A stretch of 64,000 nucleotides of DNA, from positions 108,106 through 172,105 of the forward strand of contig JAKSZP010015902.1 in assembly GCA_022478985.1 (NCBI GenBank), in the 5' to 3' direction. This stretch comes from Massospora cicadina. Its lineage: Eukaryota; Entomophthoromycota; Entomophthoromycetes; Entomophthorales; Entomophthoraceae. A program made the translations under genes and the position numbers. The notes below the pieces were generated by a model. The model did not search any database. It was given only the letters and a program-made list of their open reading frames with translations, and had not been told where the DNA came from. Below, one piece after another: positions 35,621 to 45,959 of the stretch (the stretch's first letter is position 1; every line of letters starts with the position of its first letter).

Positions 35621-35748
35621 TCCCCATCCCCAAAAAAAAAAAAAAGTCGCAACTACTATGGCAATCAAATTACCCAAGGCGCACAAGAATGTGGCTCTCA
35701 TGCAGTTCCCCGGTGGTGAGCCCTTCCATTGGAAAAAGGAAAGGGTAA

Positions 35749-36862
35749 TGTAAGTCCTGGGGAATGTCCTCTGGGTGTTGATCTGGCCATTTTCCCATTT
35801 CCAAATAAGAAGGAACCAAAGAGGATGGCTATACCCCTCATTACTCAGGGCGATCTTGCTCACGTGGTAGACTAGTGCTGGGTAACAACTCTCCCACTTT
35901 GGATACTGCTCCAAGTACCCACACTAACCTTGGCAGAACTGTTATGAGGAATCAGTGAAATCTGTATAAGATCGCCAAAATAAATTGATCATAACCAATT
36001 CAAGTGGCAATCTGCCTGGTGCTCGGTTTTTAAATGGCCAAAAGGTATGAAGACTGATCTATCAGCTGGAATGCCTGAAAGTTGCGATTCAATTAACATG
36101 ACAATCAAAAAAATCTCCCCTCCCAAATCTATCAGGCATCACCCCTGATGGGCAGCTTCCTGCTGACAGATTGGGTGTTGAGCATGATGCAATGCCATTG
36201 ACTGAATGAACAGCCCAGCGACTGAGCATGGGCGGGTTGGGCGTCCCAAATCCGTTCCCAACCAAATGGGCCCACCCTATGTGGGGTGGCCTTGGGGGAT
36301 TCCCACCGCTCATTAGGCTAAATGCTGTCATGCCAACCATTGGAAACATAGTTGAGCTTTGGTTCAAGCATCTGAGGTTGAACTGACAGTGACTCATCCC
36401 GCCACCAAATTTTGTAATGACAGTTCCCAAGGAACTAACTGCCCATTCCTGAATAATTCGCCGGTTAAGTCAAAATTGAGGGACCCAATCCCAGCTTTAT
36501 TTTTCCCCAAATTGAGTACTATTAAACCAGTCACATCGCACTGAGAAAATTGTTGGTCAATTTTTATTTCCTAGGTTTTAATTAAAATTCTTCATAAAAA
36601 TTAGTTTTTACATGTTAAAAATAAAGCTGCCTTATCCGCTGACATTCTTGTACCCCTCAGGATTTAACGGCCATGTGCATCTGGTACTTTATTTTGTGCC
36701 TATATAAAATTTTTGCTCACCAGTAGATATTGGTGAAGCTCCTTTTTAGTTCCATATTCGTCATATCAGCAGCAATGCCTCAGGCATTCTGGTTTGCTGT
36801 TTGGATGCTCTGGCATCTGGGCTGGCAGGCCAGTCTAATTCTTATTTGCTGTCCGCTTGACA
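35749..36862 (+). repeat. F 3' LTR
   Basis: Direct repeat of 30930-32050. The inverted arms of the 5' LTR are here TGCCTGAAAG (36072-36081) and CTATCAGGCA (36129-36138), still 9 of 10 complementary. Confidence 0.85.
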
Positions 36863-37262
36863 TGAATGACCCCATGCTCATTTTGGTGGCAGGTTGTGCA
36901 TCGTTATTCAAGGCCATCACCATTAGGTCCTTTGTCAATGATCCTGACTGCACATTAAACGCAGTTCTGAGAAAAAATCATTTTGATAATATTAATTTTG
37001 TTAATTTTAGGGGATATTCAGGGAATCACGACCCTCATATCACAAAATGTTTGAATCCACTAGGTATGAGCAAGAAGGGCGGGTACTTCCCAGTTGGAGA
37101 TGGAAAGAATAACGCTGAGATGCACCAACTATTGACAAAATGTGAAGACGGTAGTGTTTCCTCACTTCAGCAGTGACTAACATCTGGTGCACCCAATTCA
37201 CAATTCTCAAAAGTCCCACAGTGACAAGGCTATTGCATGTAAAAAATTGTTTGGTTGTATAA
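36863..37262 (-). other. D1 leader and gag start, separated from the rest by F
   Basis: This piece lies between F and the 5' LTR of D1. By position it should contain the primer-binding site and gag N-terminus. I recognise no gag motif and no TGG-type primer-binding site beside the LTR (TTATACAACC in sense orientation). Confidence 0.5.
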
Positions 37263-38160
37263 TGTCAAGAGAGTGTCTGTAACTTTCCCGTTCCCATAGA
37301 GGTGGTGCAAAATGCAAAGCACCACCTTTCAGGGAACCAGATGTTAGGATTATGGTAAACAGGGCACCGCAAAGGATGCCTGAGCTAAAGTAACCCAGTG
37401 CAAGGGTGTATAACGAGGTATAGATTAGCTGGTAAACAATAAACAACACCACTTAGGTGGACCTCTTGGGGGAGTCCTTAACAAAGTAGAGATTGGTGCT
37501 GGAGTGTTTGGGTGCCTCAGTCTAGAGGTAAAAAGGGGGCTCAACGGTGCACTAGAACTAGTAGCTAATTTTTGAAAAGAAAAAGGCCAACGTTGCTAAA
37601 GACCTACCTAAGGAGGTCTGCGCACAGGTTCTCCCCAAGTATCATAATTTTAAAAAACGTAAATGAAAGGAAAATTTTATTAAAGGAAGATAACTAATAA
37701 AAAAAGTTGGTATTGAGAACCATACTCTAAACAAGGGGAAGCGAGTTGTCAATTGAGGTAAATGGTTCCAAGCCTGAATGAACCAATCGGCACACCAAAC
37801 CATCAGTCAGGGTACTGTATCTCAAGATCAATTGAACATAAGTTATTGATTACAGGATGAGCCAACCCAATTTAGAAACGTTAAAAATTAACTGGGTTTT
37901 GACCCTCTGTTCTCCAAGCAACCAAACTGAACTGTCGCTGTTAAGAAGTTAACTAGTGCGTCTTAACGCCCTTGCTGTAATGCAAGGATGGTCATCATGC
38001 ACTTCCACTGGATAAACCTGAGCATACCTGGCCTGCACCCAGCGTTGGTCCAAGGTATGCTTTAAGTCAGGGAGGTCCTGCAGCTTGACCTTTTTGGACT
38101 CCTGACGTCCAGCCTTATTTTGACAGTTGGTTTCCTCAATGAAGTCATTTAAACATGAGA
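37263..38160 (-). repeat. D1 5' LTR
   Basis: Direct repeat of 26193-27087. Plus-strand ends are TGTCAAGAGAGTGTCTG and AAACATGAGA. Shared landmarks include CCGTTCCCATAGAGGTGG or CTGTTCCCATAGAGGTGG and GAGTGTTTGGGTGCCTCAGTC. Confidence 0.85.
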
Positions 38161-38219
38161 CCATTGCCTTATCATAAATTCTTGTTAATTTTTGATAAAC
38201 TGTTAATGCAGCATTATGA

Positions 38220-39240
38220 CAATGAACCCAAGGAAGATCAAAGAACGCTAGATAATCTGAGAAATTTTACACTGGTTAAAAATGAGAAGCTATACTAATT
38301 TATATACATACAAGAAATTTTTATCCCCTAGGGCAACTAAGCAGACTGACTTTATTGTCGCAGCCCATAATGGAATAATAAACAGATGATATAGGAAACC
38401 ATTGAACAGATAAAAGCACAATACTATTGGGAATCAAACCTTTCTGATATCTATAAGAATAATAATTTTTGCAAAGAATGCTAAGCCAAAGAACTCTTTT
38501 TAGAAAAATACCTATTAGAAGTTGTTCAAACCCAATTTCTTTGGGCACGCTGCTCTATTTCCACTATAGGTTCTTTCCCCTTCAGTTGTGGCAATTCAAG
38601 TATACATTGTGGCTATCAATCATCTCACCAAGCCTGTAGAGGCCAAAGCAGTCAAGGACTTAGGCGCTATGACAACAGCTATTTATAAAGAGAATATAAT
38701 ATATACTGGAATGGGTAACCATAGTTTATCCTAACATTAATGAGGATAAAATCACGTCTTATATAATCCATAAGCTAAACAATCTGATGGGTATTCTAGG
38801 GTGTTGTCAATGACCTATCATCCAGAGATCAATTACGCCATGGAACCGGTAAATGCTACCCTTTTCATTATCCTTAAGAAGTCAATTAAGAGTAAATCAT
38901 CTGGCTAGAACCTTTATACTGCCTTTGATTTTTCCTATAATTTTTTACTCGTTGATAGGAAGTCAAATTTAAAGTTGTTATATGGGAAACACCCCGCTTT
39001 ACCCCCAATTTTATACTCATGCATCCACAAGGAAAACATGAAGTTTATTTGTTACCTAGAGAAACTCAACAAACTTTAATAAAATTGCAAACATAAGCCT
39101 ACTTAATGTGTTGGCTTATAGATTAAGTATAAGTTCTTTATGATAAAGTGGCCCAAATTACCTTACAACCTTTAGTGTTGAGGAGCGGGTTTAACACTAT
39201 GATAACTATGGGTTTGGATGTACCAGAAAGTTAAAGAACG
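38220..39240 (+). pseudogene. Element H integrase (decayed)
   Basis: In three frames the order of a Gypsy integrase can be followed: TDFIVAAHNGIINR (zinc-binding His, about 38350), IKAQYYWESNLSDIYK (38420), a CKEC-AKELF zinc segment (about 38470), GHAALFP, VAINHLTKPVEAKAVKDLGA (38610-38670, first catalytic region), LSMTYHPEINYAMEPVNATL (38805-38865) and KSNLKLLYGKHPALPPIL (38965-39015). Stops are frequent. It continues the RT/RNase H at 25150-26192 after removal of D1. Confidence 0.75.
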
Positions 39241-39437
39241 TACTGAAATGGCCCTCTAAGCTTAGAGAAAATGTACACTGATGCTTAAATTTTATAAAAT
39301 CCTAATATGGGTTTCCTATTAACTAGATGTATGCTTATTAAAAAAGTATCAGCCGAGCACAGGCCTTATGGCCACGGTTTTTAAGTGACTTAAATCTCCA
39401 ATGCTTTTTGTTTTTTATTCATGTTCAAATGGCGAGA
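39241..39437 (+). other. H 3' untranslated stretch
   Basis: AT-rich sequence between the last integrase block and the probable LTR start. It ends AAATGGCGAGA, a purine-rich stretch directly before TGTAGC that may be the polypurine tract. No gene is seen. Confidence 0.4.
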
Positions 39438-39838
39438 TGTAGCAATTGGTCTAACCACCATCTGAATAATTAAAATATTTGCTTAATTCTTTTTCTCTAC
39501 TAACTACCAGATAGAGGTTTTGATATATCTGGCAATTATGTCAACATCAATTGGTGTATCAATTTACTCTCTAACTTTATTATAACATGCTGATATAACT
39601 ATTATCATATAAAATAATTAGAGCATTAGATATTTTTTATGTACAATAAATCCCTTGATACCCACTGCCACTAAACCATGTTTAATCATATACCTCAATT
39701 TAACTTGGCCCTGTGGCTCTGTAACCCAATCACTTATTTATATCTTCTCATTCACCCCACATCAGCATAAATTGTTTTTAAGGTTTTTATAAAAAAAAGC
39801 TCATTTGATTGCAGTGTCTCAGATATAGTTTGAGTACT
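39438..39838 (+). repeat. Probable H 3' LTR, left part, interrupted by LINE-B2
   Basis: It starts TGTAGCAATTGGTCTAACC and then ACCATCTGAATAA, matching the LTR of element J at 60458 (TGTAACTGGTTTGACC, ACCATCTGGATAA), and follows the H integrase at the right distance. Similarity to J weakens further on. LINE-B2 interrupts it, and 45101-45178 would be the continuation, before chromovirus G. Confidence 0.55.
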
Positions 39839-39856
39839 AGTATTTTATTACTTGAC
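39839..39856 (+). repeat. LINE-B2 target-site duplication, 5' copy
   Basis: AGTATTTTATTACTTGAC here is repeated without change at 45083-45100, on either side of LINE-B2. Confidence 0.92.
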
Positions 39857-39938
39857 GAGCTTTTCTTTCTCATAACAATCACTTTAGTTACTATGATTCT
39901 ATTCAAACAGCAAATTTGGATAATCACACACAGGAAAG

Positions 39939-41358
39939 ATGGGAGACTTTAATAACAAAAATAATACAACATGGGCGAGCGTCGTGGCAAGCAGTGTGCT
40001 TAATGGTACAACTAAGGGCAAGAAACGTTCTGGAGGGGGACCAGGAACTCAAGCCATAAAAAAATAGCAAACTCAGACACCGTCTGGGTTTATAGTATTT
40101 ACTGTAAAGCACGCGCAATACATGTACATTCAATTCAACCAACCTTTTTCAAAGGTGGAACACGGGATCAGACTCTTCCTTGGGTTGAATCACCGACCCT
40201 GTGGGAGAAAACATGTGAGGCACAGCCCTCACTTTTCCCTCACGCGGTGTACGTAGCCACCAACAACATGGGCCATGGCTGGATCGATATTGGTTTTGAA
40301 ACAGCTGATGAAGCTGATGCCGCAGCAGAAATCTGCATGGAAATTGCCCTCCCTGAGGGCAAAAAAATAGTGTGCACCGCGCACACCAGATGGAACAAAG
40401 CAAAAACTTTGTTCATCTCCTTTGACTCGCTCCCCACCAACCTTCCTCATAAGGTAATTGAGGAGGAGCTCCACAAAGGCCTTGTGGCCTACGGAGAAAT
40501 CCAACAACTCAAATTACAGCGATTTCGCTTAATGCCCCACCTGTGTATGGGCAAAGCTATCGCTGTAATCACCCCTTCCCAAAAGTGGAAGAGGATTTAT
40601 CCAGAATTCCCCGCACAGCAGAATTTCACTTTGCAGATGGGGGCCAGTCAGCTGCATTCTGAGTTACACTGGAACGCGCACCACCCATTTGCAACCACTG
40701 TGGCTCATTGGGCCACAAGGAACATGCATGCCCTGTAAAAGAGGGCTTAATAGAAGATGATTTTTGTGAAGAAGCTATGGACAAAGATAATGAAAACTTC
40801 GCCAAAATGAATGATGGCCACCACCCATTCCGCTGGGGTTAAGATGAACTATACTCCATTGTGGACCCAGTTACAAGTAAACAGCGTAAAGCAGCACAAA
40901 AAGCCTGCAAGAGAGCAGCGGATGAAGCGGCGGCACACGCGGAATCTGCCATTAACCATGGACAAATTCAGGAGGACATTTCAGATATTCACCGAACCAC
41001 CCAATCAGAACAATATGCCCAGGTCAAAAATTTTCACAGTAACCAGACTGAGCCACAAAGCGTCATCAGTCATGTACATACTGAGGAACAATGCAACCGC
41101 AATTTGGGTGAAAATGTGGTGCACAATGCAACAAAGTTGAACCTCAAAAATATAAAATCCAAACAACCCGCATCAAATCAACATGAGACCTGTGCAGGAA
41201 AAGTTGACGCAAATGCAAAAAACTGCAATTCCCTTGAATCATTGGGTCATATCAAGGGAACCAGCAATGGCAGTGAAAGAGTTGGAGTACAGACGCGGAG
41301 CATGGCCAAAATGAGCCGCGGTGGGATAGGACCAGAGGGTCCTCCTAACTGCTCCTGA
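39939..41358 (+). pseudogene. LINE-B2 ORF1 (gag-like, CCHC zinc knuckle)
   Basis: The ATG at 39939 opens MGDFNNKNNTTWASVVASS, conserved in B1. The central domain is open at 40247-40738: NNMGHGWIDIGFETADEADA, HTRWNKAKTLFISFDSLPTN, HKVIEEELHKGLVAYGEIQQ and LMPHLCMGKAIAVITPS. The zinc knuckle CNHCGSLGHKEHAC (about 40690-40730) is reached after a frame change. An Ala/Lys-rich stretch (QRKAAQKACKRAADEAAAHA) and the C-terminus KMSRGGIGPEGPPNCS end at TGA 41356-41358. The role is probably RNA binding. At least two frame changes and a stop after GTQAIKK (near 40068) inactivate it. Confidence 0.85.
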
Positions 41359-41364
41359 GGCTCC

Positions 41365-44300
41365 ATGGGCACCTCGGTGTCAATAGGGACATTAAATATC
41401 GCGGGAGCCAGGGCTCATATGTCCCAAGCCAAAAGCTGGCATTCCTGCGAAAACCTCTTGTAGACATCTTGGCCATCCAAGAAGCCCACTGCCTACAAGG
41501 GGAAGAAGAATCCTGGTCAACTAGGGTCGCGCCATCACAATCCGTATGGACGTCTCACTGTGGGGTGATAGTCCAAAACAACAAAAAATTTAAAATTATA
41601 AATTCATCATCACACTTGCACAGTCGAGTCCTGGTAGCAACAATCACATGCCAAGATGAAATAATTTCGTTAGCATGTATCTATGCACCGTGCACTACAA
41701 TTGAGTGAAAAAAAATTGAAAAAATTTAAACCCTCACCCTCCCACCAGATATCAGCATGTTAGGCGATTTCAACTGCTGGGATAACCCCAATACAGATCG
41801 ATGGCCTAACACCAGGGGATACCCACCTGGACACATTGAATATCGCACAATGAAGGCATCTCTTGGCTTACAGGATGCTCTTCCCCCCAATTCACCAATC
41901 CTTTTCCAAATGACAAGACCCAACATACGTGAGGGACTGCTCATATTGATGAGTCGTATTGACCACATCCTCATCCCACAATCCCACCACTCAATAATCT
42001 CCAAATTTACAACAAAAAAGATCAATTTTCTGATCACCGATTAGTTATGGTGCAGTTAGCGCCAACCCAATCCCACACACAGGTGTCGCCTTTGAGAAAG
42101 CTTCACCCAGAAAGTATAAGATTGCCTGAGATATCTGACTGGGTTGAAAACAAGGCAACAAACCCAGAATTCACAGCCCCATTCACTTTGGATCCCATCA
42201 GAACATGAGAAATTCCAAAAAAGATTTAATCAACAAAACCTGACATATTGCATCAAGCAAGTACACCGCGGACACAGCCACAATCAAGCGTACCTTGCAG
42301 AACTAGACCACCTGGAAATAAATACTTTGAGATCTGACTATAGCCCTAATTGGGGATGCAAATGGGCAGAAATTTCAGCCTGACTTAACAATCTCATCTT
42401 TGAACACCAACACAGAATCAAAGTATTGAACAAAGGTAAGTTCATAAAGGAAGATGAAACCTGTTTGACATACTTTTTCTGCCAATTCCACTCCCATGGA
42501 AACCAGCCCACATGCACACAGGTCCACAAGACCAACAGCACCGTGGCAACTGACCCTGAGGAGGTCAAGGCGGAAGTACACCGCTATTACACCAAATTAC
42601 ATCAAAATATGCCAACAGATCCACAAAAAATTAAAGAATTTATTCATATTGCCAAGATACAAAGTACATCATTAAATTACAATATACTATCCCTTATCAC
42701 ATGGGAGGAGCTTCGAAACTATTCGCGGTGCACCAAGTAGGAAATGCCCAGGGCCTGATGAGATACCCTACAAATTTTTACAAAAATATTTTCAACAAAT
42801 CGCCCCCCTCCTATTGGCGTCAATGAACCAGAGTTTGTTGGAAACACGCCTATTACCAGGAGGCCATGAATCATACGTTATAACCTTGTATAAAAAGGGT
42901 GACAGATTGGACCTGGCAAACTGGCACCCAATTGCACTCTCTAACACTGACACAAAAATTCCAACAAAAATCTTAGCAGCTAGATTAGGCGCAATTGCAT
43001 CTGACGTCCTATCACCCAACCAGTTTGGGTTTATACCAGGGCGTTCAATCTGGAACAACATACACCCTGTTGCAAACATTTGTCAATCCAAAGCAACTGG
43101 TGCCCTGGTCTTCTTGGATCAGGAAAAGGCGTATGACCGTGTTAGCTGGCCATACCTAAAAGAATGTTTACATGCCTTCAAACTCCCACCAAGATTCATA
43201 AATTGGGCGAAGCTCCTAACTGAATCTGCAACCATGGCTGTATGCGGCCCTGGATTCCTAACAAACAATATCAAACCACACAGAAGGCTCAAACTAGGGG
43301 ATCCCCTCAGCCCACTGCTATACAATTTCAGCTTTGACCCGCTCCTCTGAGTAACTGAATCACGTCTCATGGGGATAACTGCACAAGGACAACCAACAGT
43401 CATGATACTGGCCTTTACAGATGACTGCGTAGCAGGTATAGCAAACAATGAAGATGCCCAATAGCTGGAACACACTATAGAGGAATACTCCAAGATGAGC
43501 AATGCATCGCTCAACAAAAGGAAGACAGAAATCATCCTCTTAGGTAAATACACAAACAATTGGGCCACAACATCAGAACCTCACACCAACACTCAAAGAA
43601 AAAACTTAATTATATTACCCTTTGCAACACCTCCCACCACCACTCCTGTCCGACACCTTGGAATCTGGCTAGAATCAGGGGGATATGCTAATGAGACAAT
43701 GGAAAGTAACCTGTTACAACGGGTATCCAAACGCGTAGCCTCCCTCAAGGGGAGAGCCCCAGGACTAACAGGACGAGTTACAGCTGCTAATTCGCTCATC
43801 CTCCCAATACTGTGGTACCAGGCCCATGCGATAGCCTTCTCACCTACCTTTATAACCTCAATTTGCGCGCTTATCCAGGGCTGGCTGTGGCCTGGCTCTC
43901 ACCCTCCTATACGGATGTAAACACTACTTGGCCCACGCTCAAGCGGAGGCATGGGATTAATAGATTTTGAGAGCCATGTCAATCACATCCTAGGTACCTG
44001 GATAAAGGAAATTCTTGCTCCAGACCTCCTGCAACAACATTGGTCCAGAGCAGCAAGGACTAACTTTGCACAGGCGCTCAAATTAACCAACCCACATAGT
44101 CCACCCAGACTACTTTCATATCTTGCCAAGCACCCTACTGCAACGGGTCCGCATGGAACCTCCCCTCATTTCTAACATATCCTCCAAACTATCCGCCGTA
44201 TGGGATGGACCATAGAGAACATGGGTACTATACAGGGAAGGGGATGACCCAGCCTCCAATTCAAATTAAGAAACCCAGAAAACCACCCCCAGAGGGATAT

Positions 44301-45045
44301 GCTCGCAACAACCCCAAGCATAGCTAGGATAGAATACCTAGATATGCTGGACATTCCCTATGATTTAACCACACAGAAATCAATGTGGAAAATGACACAT
44401 CACCCACTCCTACAACCAAGGATAAGAGCAAACGCCTGGCGCTGTTTGAGAAGGACCTATAGGATGGCGGACCGTTCCAACTCCCTCCACAAAACATGTG
44501 CAGTATGTGGAGGGGAGGGATCCCTACATCACCGCCTAGAAACATGCCCCCCAACCAAAGCCATATGGCAGGAAGTCGCGCGCCTGCTTAAGATCCAAAA
44601 CGAGCAGGAATTTTCTATCTCAAAGAGTATCTTCGCGCTCCAGATCGAGTCACCAATCCCATCTACCCTCCGCTCCCTAATAATACCCATTGCAATGTGG
44701 ACAATACACACAATTGCATTAGATGCGTTCAAGGGCACGGTCCCAATCATTCATAGGATTATTAACAGATTCCATGTCCACTTACTAGAGCACTTCCAAT
44801 CCTGGCTCTATGGATATATGAGACCAAGACAAAAAGCGCTCATAGAATCATGGTTCCCACTCTGGTTCCTCCACACAGACCCTTTCCTTCACACCTGTTC
44901 CATAGCAGGGGAAAGCCCCCTCAGAGTAGTGCACCAACCCCCCATACCTGGCAGTCCCGCTGGCAACAGGGGTAACTTGAGTACCCTGGGGTGCCCAATT
45001 TTTATATTTCTTAGTTATTCACTTAGTTTCACATATATTTGGTAA
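41365..45045 (+). pseudogene. LINE-B2 ORF2: APE endonuclease, reverse transcriptase, C-terminal CCHC finger
   Basis: ATG 41365 lies 6 nt after the ORF1 stop, in the same frame (MGTSVSIGTLNIAGARA). Endonuclease: DILAIQEAHCLQGEEESW (catalytic Glu), SLACIYAPCT, MLGDFNCWDNPNTDRWPNTR (41757), MSRIDHILIPQSHH and FSDHRLVMVQL (SDH motif, about 42025). RT (42814-43450): PGGHESYVITLYKKGDRLDL, SPNQFGFIPGRSIWNNIHPV, ALVFLDQEKAYDRVSWPYLK (first catalytic Asp), LGDPLSPLLYNFSFDPLL and ILAFTDDCVAG (FADD changed to FTDD; both Asp kept). The last open block (44299-45045) has CAVCGGEGSLHHRLETCPPT. A few frame changes separate otherwise long open stretches. Confidence 0.9.
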
Positions 45046-45082
45046 TGTCTGTCCCCTGGTCGGCTTACCTCGGTCAAATAAA

Positions 45083-45100
45083 AGTATTTTATTACTTGAC
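45083..45100 (+). repeat. LINE-B2 target-site duplication, 3' copy
   Basis: Identical to 39839-39856. It directly follows the terminal AAATAA(A) of the element, whose last A overlaps the first base of the duplication. Confidence 0.92.
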
Positions 45101-45178
45101 TTCTAGGCGCTAATATCTGTCTCTGAAAAATTTTTGCAGATGACCCTTTAGGAAATTCTGAATGTTTTTGGCTGGTTC

Positions 45179-45840
45179 TATGAGAATAATGTATCTAACT
45201 CTCCACGAGTAGGCTAATAATAGAATTATATTAAAACCACCTAGTATTATGTCAACACCTTCATAGCATACAAATAACCCCAGAAATACCCCCAAGTGGA
45301 GGTTACCAATGAGGGCAGCAAAATGTAATATTTGGTAAACAAATACACAATAAGCAGCCTTTATTTATAAGTTAAAGATGTCCAGTAAAGAAATTGGTCA
45401 GCTATAACTAATTCAAGGAATATTGGTAATATGGCCTTAATCAATTTGTTTGGCCCAGAACCAACTCTGCCAATAGAATAAAGATACCACTAGTGGTAGT
45501 TTAATAGCTTGAGTATGCAAGAACTAAAGACTTTGAATCCACCAAAAGTCTGCCATTATTTGTAATAGTAGATTTTCCAAATAAGTTCATACTGCATTCA
45601 GAAACAAATTGTAACAAACCATTTCATTACACTATTACAGGAAATCCTCAACCCTGACATATAATGTCTGGGGCCCCATCACACAATTCATGGAGATCAA
45701 TCTCAGCCTGCTTGGCCTTAACCCGGCGTTGATCCATTTTACACTAAGCTCAGGGATGGCGGCCAACTTGACTCCTTTGTCCTGTCTCTGTTCCTCCTTA
45801 TCCTAGTGATATACTACATAAATTATCATGGGAAGTGACA
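45179..45840 (-). repeat. G 3' LTR
   Basis: No second copy exists in the window. The limits come from alignment to the D1 LTR: the plus-strand left end TATGAGAATAATGTATCTAA corresponds to TGTCAGGAGAGTATCTGTAA, and the right end CATGGGAAGTGACA to CATGTAAACATGACA. The inner part with CTTGGCCTTAACCCGGCGTTG matches CTGGCCTACACCCAGCGTTG in D1. At 662 bp it is shorter than the D1 LTR. Confidence 0.55.
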
Positions 45841-45959
45841 ACAGTCTCCAGTTTCATTTGCTACACTCTTCCACCGGGTTGTCAGCTGGTGAGAAGAACT
45901 TGTGAGGTGGGGGTAACTTCATGGCTGCAATTATGGTAGTGGACTTGGGACCCAAAGCA

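Larger units (their letters stand above)
30930..36862 (+). mobile_element. Chromovirus F, Ty3/Gypsy element nested in D1
   Basis: LTRs 30930-32050 (1121 bp) and 35749-36862 (1114 bp) are direct repeats beginning TGTAAGTCC. The flanks are TGAAC (30925-30929) and TGAAT (36863-36867), matching at 4 of 5 bases. A polypurine tract GGAAAAAGGAAAGGGTAA abuts the 3' LTR. The internal part is only 3.7 kb, with protease, RT, RNase H, integrase and chromodomain but no recognisable gag, against about 5.0 kb in C1. Stops and frame changes are fewer than in H or E but still present. Confidence 0.88.
26193..38160 (-). mobile_element. Chromovirus D1, carrying chromovirus F inside it
   Basis: LTRs at 26193-27087 and 37263-38160 are direct repeats of 895 and 898 bp. 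In sense orientation they begin TGTCATGTTTA (left copy) and end about GATACTCTCCTGACA. Flanks are CCACC (26188-26192) and CCATT (38161-38165); the two differences are both C/T. Outside both ends lies one and the same element, H: RNase H to the left and integrase to the right, which supports the boundaries. Element F (30930-36862) interrupts D1 near the gag/protease region. Confidence 0.85.
39857..45082 (+). mobile_element. LINE-B2, complete non-LTR retrotransposon
   Basis: 5226 bp bounded by a perfect 18-bp target-site duplication. It starts GAGCTTTTCTTTCTC and ends with CCCCTGGTCGGCTTACC and CGGTCAAATAAA. It contains ORF1 and ORF2 in order and no 5' truncation is apparent. The intact duplication makes it the youngest-looking insertion in the window, although point mutations have already broken its frames. 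Confidence 0.93.

Noticed and set aside
35632..35645. Run of 14 A as a poly(A) tail of a processed pseudogene or LINE
   Set aside because: It lies in the coding tail of chromovirus F directly after the chromodomain, with no LINE end or duplication beside it.
36730..37176. 148-codon plus-strand frame as a gene
   Set aside because: It begins inside the F 3' LTR, where the 5' LTR has a similar start, and crosses the F/D1 boundary.
39425..39470. tRNA gene suggested by the repeated TGGTCTAACCACCATCTG-type block
   Set aside because: No cloverleaf could be formed by eye; the block is better explained as the start of the H and J LTRs.
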